Part shown: positions 1 to 4,763 of the stretch, piece by piece
Position numbering within the stretch: position 1 is the first letter of the stretch
How the letters are laid out: each line of letters opens with the position of its first letter
Assembly (NCBI GenBank): GCA_002450895.1
Contig: DKAR01000124.1
Coordinates: 306 to 7,467, forward strand
DNA from: Proteobacteria bacterium UBA6921
Lineage (GTDB): Bacteria; Pseudomonadota; Gammaproteobacteria; SG8-11
Direction of reading: 5' to 3'
DNA: 7,162 nucleotides
Notes under the pieces: generated by a model
Database searches by the model: none
Told to the model about the DNA's origin: nothing
Seen by the model: only the letters and a program-made list of their open reading frames with translations
Made by a program: the position numbers and the translations under genes

Positions 1-206
1 TCGAACGATTCATGCGCCATCACGTGACACCAGTGACAGGCGGAGTAGCCAATTGACAGGAGTATGGGCTTGTTTTCGCTGCGCGCGCGCTCGAGCGCCT
101 CGTCACACCACGGATACCACGCCACGGGATTCTGCGCGTGCTGGCGCAGATAAAGACTCGTCTCCTGCGCGAGCCGATTCGTGGAGGATGTCGCGTTTGC
201 CGCCAT
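1..206 (-). CDS. DUF255 / thioredoxin-fold protein (YyaL/DsbH type), N-terminal part only
   Basis: The minus-strand frame from the ATG at 206 stays open to the window edge, giving 68 codons with no stop, so the 3' part is missing here. The peptide contains NRLAQETSLYLRQHAQNPVAW (residues 10-30), then KPILLSIGYSACHWCHVMAH (46-65). This is the hallmark start of the DUF255 / Thioredox_DsbH family (bacterial YyaL, animal SPATA20). Cys57 and Cys60 form a CHWC motif at the start of the thioredoxin helix. Full-length members are usually about 600-700 residues, with an alpha/alpha-barrel, glycosidase-like region after the thioredoxin domain; that part cannot be seen. There is no signal peptide, so a cytoplasmic location is likely. 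The ATG at 206 is chosen because AAGG (216-219) lies 9 nt upstream and the conserved block begins about ten residues in. The gene is divergent from the rRNA methyltransferase. Its biochemical role in bacteria is not well defined, so no reaction is assigned. Confidence 0.9.
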   Translation of the reverse strand, partial: MAANATSSTNRLAQETSLYLRQHAQNPVAWYPWCDEALERARSENKPILLSIGYSACHWCHVMAHESF

Positions 207-305
207 GTGCGTTTGCCTTGGCCTTCCAATATAGTCGACAATGCTACTCGCCCGTAGTGTGGCGCACCACAAACTATCACCCACAAGAAAATCCTTCATT
301 CGTTA
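207..305. promoter_or_regulatory. Divergent intergenic region, probable promoters for both flanking genes
   Basis: These 99 bp separate the starts of two divergent genes and so must carry both promoters. On the minus strand a TATATT hexamer (complement of 228-233) could serve as a -10 element for the DUF255 gene, leaving a very short leader. No convincing -35 element accompanies it. On the plus strand no clear -35/-10 pair was found before the methyltransferase, nor a strong Shine-Dalgarno sequence in front of its ATG. The assignment rests mainly on gene orientation. Confidence 0.3.
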
Positions 306-1526
306 ATGTCACCGGACACCGCCATACTTCGCCTCAAGCCTGCTGAGGACCGCCGCATACGGCTCGGACACGTGTGGGTGTTCAGCAACGAAGTGGATGT
401 GGATCGCAGCCCGCTCACGGATTTTGAGCGCGGCCAGCCGGTCATCATCGAAAACAGCAAAGGCCGCGCGATCGGTACCGGTTTCGTGAATCCCGGCACT
501 CTCATCGCCGCGCGGCTGATCAGTCACAATCCCAGCGAAATGCTGGATCGCGCCTTTCTTGTGCGCCGCCTGCGTCGCGCGCTTGAATTGCGCGAGCGTT
601 TGTTCAACGAGCCGTACTACCGTTGGGCATTTGCCGAGAGCGACGGCTTGCCCGGACTTATCGTCGACCGTTACGGCGATGTGGTTGTGCTACAGATCAA
701 TACCGCGGGAATGGAACGTGTGCGCGACTGGATATTTTCCGCGATCGATCAGTTGGTGCACCCCAAGGCGATCCTGCTGCGCAACGACTCCTCAACGCGT
801 GCCCTGGAAGGTCTGCCGAGTGAAACCGGCTGTGCGCTGGGCGAAAGCGACGGATTGATTCGAGTGCGCGAAAACGGCTGCGAATTTATTGTCGATGCGC
901 TCAAGGGACAGAAGACCGGCTGGTTCTACGATCAGCGCATGAACCGCACCTTCATGCGCGAATATGTGCGCGGGCAGCGCGTTCTCGATGTGTTCAGTTA
1001 CGTCGGAGGCTGGTCCATTCAGGCGGCGGCCGCCGGCGCCACTCACGTCACCGCGATCGACAGCTCATCATCCGCGCTGGACCATCTGTTGAACAATGCG
1101 CAACACAATCATGTGTCCGACCGCGTGCACACCATCGAGGACGACGCGTTCGAAGCGCTGAAACGCCTGAAGGCGGATGGCGAGCGATTCGACGTCGTCA
1201 TCGTCGATCCACCAGCGCTGATTAAGAGGAAGAAAGACCTGAAAGACGGGATCGCGGCCTATCACCATCTGAATCAGCTGGCCATTCAGTTGGTACACAG
1301 CGGCGGGATCTACATCTCTTGTTCGTGTTCATACCACCTGAGTCGCCACGAACTCGCGAACGTCCTTCTGACGGCTGGCCGCAATACTGAGCGCCGCTAC
1401 CAGATTCTTCAGCAAGGTCACCAGGGGCCCGACCACCCGATGCTGCCCTTTATTCCGGAGACGGAATATCTCAAAGCATTCTTTACGCGCGTCCTGTTCC
1501 GCGAATCGACAGTGCAGGGGCAATAG
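306..1526 (+). CDS. rlmI: RlmI-like 23S rRNA (cytosine-C5) methyltransferase
   Basis: A 406-residue class I SAM-dependent RNA methyltransferase of the RlmI/YccW type; E. coli RlmI (about 396 residues) makes m5C1962 in 23S rRNA. An N-terminal PUA-type RNA-binding segment spans about residues 6-75 (RLGHVWVFSNEVD, then RGQPVIIENSKGRAIGTGF). A linker domain is followed by the Rossmann-type catalytic domain from about 200. Visible motifs are GWFYDQR (205-211), the SAM-binding loop DVFSYVGG (228-235), the acidic residue Asp252 after strand 2, the catalytic DPP (301-303), and SCSCS (338-342). By comparison with the SCS of E. coli RlmI, Cys341 is the likely catalytic nucleophile. The C-terminal DHPMLPFIPETEYLKAFFTR matches the family end. 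The ATG at 306 puts the PUA domain at the usual distance from the N-terminus, although no strong ribosome binding site precedes it. It is a single gene, convergent with the next one. The exact target nucleotide is inferred from the family. Confidence 0.9.
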   Translation: MSPDTAILRLKPAEDRRIRLGHVWVFSNEVDVDRSPLTDFERGQPVIIENSKGRAIGTGFVNPGTLIAARLISHNPSEMLDRAFLVRRLRRALELRERLFNEPYYRWAFAESDGLPGLIVDRYGDVVVLQINTAGMERVRDWIFSAIDQLVHPKAILLRNDSSTRALEGLPSETGCALGESDGLIRVRENGCEFIVDALKGQKTGWFYDQRMNRTFMREYVRGQRVLDVFSYVGGWSIQAAAAGATHVTAIDSSSSALDHLLNNAQHNHVSDRVHTIEDDAFEALKRLKADGERFDVVIVDPPALIKRKKDLKDGIAAYHHLNQLAIQLVHSGGIYISCSCSYHLSRHELANVLLTAGRNTERRYQILQQGHQGPDHPMLPFIPETEYLKAFFTRVLFRESTVQGQ

Positions 1527-1538
1527 TATCTGTTTTGA

Positions 1539-1561
1539 AAATTCGACCGCGACGCGAATTT
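1539..1561. repeat. 7-bp inverted repeat in the convergent intergenic gap (weak terminator candidate)
   Basis: AAATTCG (1539-1545) and CGAATTT (1555-1561) are perfect reverse complements with a 9-nt loop, sitting between two convergent genes where a bidirectional terminator is expected. The stem is AT-rich and no T-tract follows it on either strand, so an ordinary intrinsic terminator is doubtful. No better hairpin was seen in 1527-1601. Confidence 0.25.
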
Positions 1562-1601
1562 GCCTTGCGCCGCATTCACGCCGCGATCGGTAGTTGCGTG
1601 A

Positions 1602-2159
1602 CTAGCCCTGAATATCCATGACCTTGTTCTTGTCGTCGAATCGAATAATCTGGGTCACAAAGCGATTCTTCCAGTAGGTCCAGATATTGGCATCTGTGTT
1701 CGCCGTTCGAATCGTCGGCGGATAACCGTAGGCCATCAACACCGCTTCCTTGCTCATGCCCTTTACGACATAGCCGGCCTTGATATTGTCTTGCTCTTCC
1801 TTGGTGAACTTTTCGAACTTTCCGCCGGCTGCCATCGGGTCATCCGCACCAAACAGCCGTTCAACCAACTTTGGACCAGGAACATTGTTGTGCTTGAGTT
1901 CGATAATGATTCGGTACTTCGTTCCCGCATCATCCTTAAACAGGATTCGATCATCGCGAACTTCTTCGATCGTAACTTTTGTTCCCGGAACGATCATGGT
2001 GCCAACGTGGTAGTTCGTCGCCAAAATCTTCGTCGGCTTTTCGTACCAGATGTTTGTTTGCACAAACATGGATTTTCCAGCGGAGTCCTCCGCTGTGGAC
2101 AGTCCGGACACCAGCGCTGCCACAAGAAATACAAACGCTCTTGATACCCAAATTTTCAT
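1602..2159 (-). CDS. Secreted protein with BamE/SmpA-like C-terminal domain, function unknown
   Basis: A 185-residue protein. The N-terminus MKIWVSRAFVFLVAALVSGL is a Sec signal peptide with probable cleavage after STA (21-23), so the mature protein should be periplasmic; there is no lipobox cysteine. The middle (about 30-90) has a beta-rich look, with a VPGTKVTIEEVRDDRILFKD segment. The C-terminus has KGMSKEAVLMAYGYPP (133-148), then NIWTYWKNRFVTQIIRFDDK. This is the 'K-G-M-t-k-e-e-V-l-x-a-x-G-x-P' start followed by a W-x-Y strand typical of BamE/SmpA-fold proteins. An in-frame ATG exists at 2216, but the ATG at 2159 is preferred: it begins the signal peptide directly and has a strong ribosome binding site. 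I do not recognise the specific family and infer only an envelope role. The gene lies 85 bp downstream of the hydrolase gene on the same strand and may be read through from it or from its own promoter. Confidence 0.8.
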   Translation of the reverse strand: MKIWVSRAFVFLVAALVSGLSTAEDSAGKSMFVQTNIWYEKPTKILATNYHVGTMIVPGTKVTIEEVRDDRILFKDDAGTKYRIIIELKHNNVPGPKLVERLFGADDPMAAGGKFEKFTKEEQDNIKAGYVVKGMSKEAVLMAYGYPPTIRTANTDANIWTYWKNRFVTQIIRFDDKNKVMDIQG

Positions 2160-2166
2160 AACATTG

Positions 2167-2174
2167 CTCCCCTT
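2167..2174 (-). promoter_or_regulatory. Ribosome binding site that fixes the start at 2159
   Basis: On the minus strand AAGGGGAG lies 7 nt before the ATG at 2159, close to ideal. It decides against the longer in-frame start at 2216, since that reading would place the ribosome binding site inside the coding sequence ahead of a signal peptide. Confidence 0.75.
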
Positions 2175-2203
2175 CTTCTCAGGTGATAAGGCTGACGGAC
2201 GGA

Positions 2204-2232
2204 AATATAAACCCAAGGCTGGCTCCTAAAAA
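2204..2232 (-). promoter_or_regulatory. Weak sigma70-like promoter candidate for the BamE-like gene
   Basis: On the minus strand TATATT (complement of 2204-2209) could be a -10 element. TTTTTA (complement of 2227-2232) lies 17 bp upstream and matches only three of six positions of the -35 consensus. The position inside the 85-bp gap before a gene with its own strong ribosome binding site is sensible, but the match is poor. Confidence 0.25.
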
Positions 2233-2244
2233 ACTGGCGACAAA

Positions 2245-3138
2245 TTATTTGAGGTGGTGTTGCAGCCAATCCAGCGTTGTGATCCATGCCTGGCGCGCCT
2301 GATCCGGCTGCTTGAAGTTGAAGATATGCCCAGCCCCCGGGATCACCAGCAACTTAACTTCCCGCCCTTGCTCCCTGAGTGCCGTCGCGAGGCGCTCCGA
2401 TTCCTGCACCGGCGCGGACGTGTCGTCGGCACCGTGGATGAGCAATACCGGCACCCGAATCGACTCGACATAGTTTATCGGCGAGGCGCGGCGCAGCATG
2501 TCCTCAAACTCGGCGTCGGTTTTGGCACCCGACTCACTCCGGAAATGCTTTTCGATGATTTTAAACGCCATGCGGAAGCCCCAACTCGGCCGCTCCGTGT
2601 CGAACCACGCACGAAAATCAGACACCGGGTAATAGGCGACGACGGTTTTGATTTCCGGCGAGTGCGCGGCCATCAGCAAACTGAAGATTCCGCCTTGTGA
2701 AAATCCCAGCGCGGCGATGCGTGACCGATCCACACGGGGATATGCGCGAATCGCTTCCAGCGCCGCCGTTGCGTCGCGCTGCTCGCGCCACGCGAACGTG
2801 TTGCGCCGGTACGCGCCATCGAGCAGGCGCAGGTAATCCACGGCAACCGCAAGATATCCGTGCTGCGCGAGATCGCGTATGACACCCTTCATCTCTTCCG
2901 TGGTTTTTCCGCCCTCGGGATGCACAATAACTGTCGGCAACGGGCCATCGCGCGGCGGCTGCGCCCACTCGAGATGAACCATCAGCGGGCCGCGCCGGAC
3001 GTCCTCGCTCCAGGTGGCAATGCCCGGCGGTGTCTGCGCCGGATGAATCAATTCATGGTTGGGGAAAATCGAACATCCGGTCGCCAGGCCGGCGATGAGA
3101 AAGGCGAATAATGCGTTGGAAAGGTTGCGCGCTTCCAT
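2245..3138 (-). CDS. Predicted lipoprotein alpha/beta hydrolase, dienelactone hydrolase type
   Basis: A 297-residue alpha/beta-hydrolase-fold enzyme. The N-terminus MEARNLSNALFAFLIAGLATGC is a short signal peptide ending in a lipobox-like LATGC; Cys22 would be lipidated. The -3 residue is Ala rather than the usual Leu, so this is probable, not certain. Ser at +2 would favour the outer membrane. The catalytic triad is readable: nucleophile Ser147 in GFSQGG (145-150), acid Asp239 in LLIHGADDTSAP (232-243), and base His271 in PGAGHIFNF (267-275). The sequence PTVIVHPEGGKTTEEMKGVI (68-87) resembles the oxyanion-side start of dienelactone-hydrolase-like proteins. The nucleophile is Ser, not the Cys of classical dienelactone hydrolases, which suggests an esterase or peptidase-like activity; the substrate is unknown. 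No clear ribosome binding site precedes the ATG, but no other Met occurs before residue 53. The gene starts 22 bp after the DUF1820 stop, so an operon is likely. Confidence 0.85.
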   Translation of the reverse strand: MEARNLSNALFAFLIAGLATGCSIFPNHELIHPAQTPPGIATWSEDVRRGPLMVHLEWAQPPRDGPLPTVIVHPEGGKTTEEMKGVIRDLAQHGYLAVAVDYLRLLDGAYRRNTFAWREQRDATAALEAIRAYPRVDRSRIAALGFSQGGIFSLLMAAHSPEIKTVVAYYPVSDFRAWFDTERPSWGFRMAFKIIEKHFRSESGAKTDAEFEDMLRRASPINYVESIRVPVLLIHGADDTSAPVQESERLATALREQGREVKLLVIPGAGHIFNFKQPDQARQAWITTLDWLQHHLK

Positions 3139-3160
3139 CGTAGGTTGCGCAGGAAACGCG

Positions 3161-3511
3161 CTAGCCGCGCGGAACCGGCGGCACCGACAACGGAAAGGGA
3201 GTCACGTTGCCGGCATCGGCACTCGCGGGCGTGATTTTCGCCGTGCCTTCCTTGTCAACCTCATCGATCCGCACGACGGCCTGCATCGGCACATGAAAAC
3301 GCTTCACTCCGGCGAACTCCGCTTTAAGGCGCTCTTCCGTCGGATCCAACACAACCTGGCTGCGCTCTCCAAACAGCAAATCCTCGATGGTCACAAAGGC
3401 ATACAAATCGCCCTGCGTGATTTTGCGGGCGTAAACCTCATACAGGCTTCCCTGATTGAGAAACCGAATTCGATAAATTGTTTTTGTACGAGATGACTTT
3501 GCAGTTGCCAT
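3161..3511 (-). CDS. DUF1820 family protein
   Basis: A small soluble protein of 116 residues. It matches the DUF1820 pattern known from Pseudomonas and other Gammaproteobacteria: IYRIRFLNQGSLYEVYARKI (12-31), then DLYAFVTIEDLLFGERSQVV (35-54), LDPTEERLKAEFAGVKRFHV (55-74), PMQAVVRIDEVDKEGTAKI (75-93), and the terminal GNVTPFP (101-107). There is no signal peptide or membrane segment, so it is probably cytoplasmic. The family has no established function that I know of. Two in-frame starts are possible, at 3523 and 3511. The latter is preferred because a GGA lies 7 nt before it and no Shine-Dalgarno-like sequence precedes the former; the difference is only four residues. It is the first gene of a probable two-gene unit with the hydrolase. 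The long region to its right must contain its promoter, but no clear one was seen. Confidence 0.87.
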   Translation of the reverse strand: MATAKSSRTKTIYRIRFLNQGSLYEVYARKITQGDLYAFVTIEDLLFGERSQVVLDPTEERLKAEFAGVKRFHVPMQAVVRIDEVDKEGTAKITPASADAGNVTPFPLSVPPVPRG

Positions 3512-3601
3512 TTGGAATTCCATTTACCAAGCGACGACGGGAAGATTTCACCCGCCCCGGTCAATTGAGGGAAATAGTTTAGCGCAGAGGCTTGCCCCAG
3601 G

Positions 3602-3611
3602 CGCAATTGCG
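3602..3611. repeat. Palindrome CGCAATTGCG
   Basis: A perfect 10-bp palindrome centred on CAATTG, about 90 bp upstream of the DUF1820 start. A second one, TCAATTGA (3561-3568), lies nearer that gene. The pair could be binding half-sites or operators for the minus-strand unit. No protein is implied by the sequence. Confidence 0.35.
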
Positions 3612-4209
3612 GAAATACGGAGCCTTTCGCTTCGAGAGTGCAATCGTCACTAAATCCCGGCGCTTTTTGTTGGGACGGAACTCCCTTCAGTCAGAGACCC
3701 TTCTCAGCGATTATCGGTGACGCGATGCCCTGATGCCCACCGTCGAATGGATGCATCGCAGTGCAACGTGACCTGCGAATTACATTTGCATTGCTTATTC
3801 GAGTCGCACGATTTCGGTCTTTTTCGAGCTAACTGCGCGGACCATTCGTCGCAACTTTTCAATTGAACAAAACGATGAATCCCCAAAACACTCCGGAAGG
3901 TCAAAGCCGTTTCCAACTTCCACTCATCGCGCTATGTCTTCAACTCCAAAGCCCCCAAGATCTGATGCACATATAGAGAGCGCTTGGGTCGTTTTACATT
4001 CCGGGACCCGGAATACCCTTGCCTTGCACTTTTCTTTCAACGAGACCGCTCTACCTCTCAATAATGTGGTTATTTTTTATTCATCCCTTCAACCAGGCCT
4101 GTCTTTTTGTCGCCTGCGACTTGGCTCTTCAATGGGCCTTGATTTGCTCGTTATGCGTGTATTGTCGTGTCCTGGACCGTCTGAAATTTTTGCTTGCACG
4201 CTAAAGAAA

Positions 4210-4231
4210 TTCAGTTTAGTTTCAGTTTCAC
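4210..4231. repeat. Direct repeat TTCAGTTT with 11-bp period
   Basis: TTCAGTTT occurs at 4210-4217 and again at 4221-4228, exactly 11 bp apart, about one helical turn. This geometry is known from binding sites of OmpR/PhoB-type response regulators. No gene starts close by, so a role is not established; it may be simple AT-rich repetition. Confidence 0.25.
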
Positions 4232-4465
4232 AATTTTCAGCGCCAGCCCTCCAACCAAGAAAAGCGGCAGCGCGATTAAACGGTCTGTTCGGTGCATCGC
4301 CGATTTCTAAGGCGCTGGCATCGAGCAAATAACTACTAATAACTATTCAGTTGGGATAAGGATTCGCGAGCAATAACAGCGCCAGCTGTCTTTTCAAGGC
4401 GCGCTTCGCGATGGGGAGTCGGATCAGTGGGCGGAGCAGACGCGTCAGCATTCGCGAGGACAGGT

Positions 4466-4500
4466 ATTCGCTTCGGGGCGAACCGAGCGAATTTTGTTTG
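4466..4500 (+). terminator. Hairpin followed by T-rich tract (possible intrinsic terminator, plus strand)
   Basis: ATTCGCT (4466-4472) pairs perfectly with AGCGAAT (4486-4492). A nested TTCG/CGAA pair (4472-4475 and 4479-4482) is an alternative inner stem. The plus strand continues TTTGTTTG directly after the outer stem. This is the layout of a rho-independent terminator, although the stem is only 7 bp and the T-tract is interrupted. No recognised gene lies upstream on this strand, so if real it would end an unannotated transcript. Confidence 0.35.
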
Positions 4501-4623
4501 TCGCTTTCATCCATTTCACTTCTGCTTAATTCAAAGACGGACGCCGGGTGTATTCCGGAGTTTCCGCAGCGTTGTTTTTGATCGCCACACTGGGTCAGAG
4601 CGACTAACGACATGATGTCAGGT

Positions 4624-4639
4624 CTGCACACCTGTGCAG
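4624..4639. promoter_or_regulatory. 16-bp operator-like inverted repeat CTGCACA-CC-TGTGCAG
   Basis: Two perfect 7-bp arms separated by 2 bp lie about 125 bp before the metallophosphatase start and outside any recognised gene. Length, perfection and position suit the operator of a dimeric helix-turn-helix regulator. The regulator is not encoded in the window and the family cannot be named from the site. Confidence 0.4.
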
Positions 4640-4722
4640 CCATACGCACCATGTCGCTAGCGCTTTGCGGAAGAAAAACAGGGAGCATTCGTACGCACGG
4701 TAGCAGTGAGCGCTAGGGGAGT

Positions 4723-4755
4723 CTTTATCTAAAACTTCAACATCAATTGATAAAG
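4723..4755 (+). promoter_or_regulatory. Possible leader hairpin overlapping the ribosome binding site
   Basis: CTTTATC (4723-4729) is the exact reverse complement of GATAAAG (4749-4755), with a 19-nt loop and a possible U-G pair outside (4722/4756). The right arm includes the first bases of the Shine-Dalgarno sequence of the gene at 4764. If transcription starts upstream of 4722, the fold could partly hide the ribosome binding site. The left arm also contains TATCTA, which could instead be a -10 element; the two readings exclude one another. Confidence 0.3.
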
Positions 4756-4758
4756 GAG
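4752..4758 (+). promoter_or_regulatory. Ribosome binding site AAAGGAG
   Basis: A strong Shine-Dalgarno sequence ends 5 nt before the ATG at 4764 and fixes that start. It directly abuts the 10-bp palindrome ATCAATTGAT (4742-4751) and overlaps the proposed leader hairpin. Confidence 0.8.
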
Positions 4759-4763
4759 TGCGT

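Larger units (their letters stand above)
3512..4763. other. 1.25-kb intergenic region without a convincing gene
   Basis: This lies between the minus-strand DUF1820 gene and the plus-strand metallophosphatase gene. It is visibly more AT-rich than its neighbours. It has open frames (132 codons at 3934-4332 plus; 113 codons at 4347-4688 minus), but neither shows a ribosome binding site or a recognisable family. No tRNA, rRNA or CRISPR array was seen. It does contain palindromes around CAATTG (3561-3568, 3602-3611, 3858-3867, 4742-4751), an 11-bp-period direct repeat (4210-4231), a hairpin plus T-rich tract (4466-4500), a 16-bp inverted repeat (4624-4639), and an 8-bp inverted pair CTAGCGCT/AGCGCTAG (4657-4664 and 4709-4716). 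It may be a regulatory region with an unannotated RNA, or decayed genes. Confidence 0.6.

Noticed and set aside
20..286. 88-codon minus-strand open frame at the left edge
   Set aside because: It overlaps the DUF255 coding sequence in another frame and has an Arg-rich, non-protein-like composition.
3722..3759. Inverted repeat GCGATGC / GCATCGC with a 24-nt loop
   Set aside because: The region contains several GATGC repeats, the loop is long, and no T-tract or gene boundary gives it a role. Likely chance.
3934..4332. 132-codon plus-strand open frame
   Set aside because: No ribosome binding site before the ATG, no recognisable domain, low-complexity mix of residues, and it lies in an AT-richer intergenic region. 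Probably a chance open frame.
4347..4688. 113-codon minus-strand open frame
   Set aside because: No family resemblance or clear ribosome binding site, and it overlaps the operator-like inverted repeat and the terminator-like hairpin. Kept only as part of the gene-free region.
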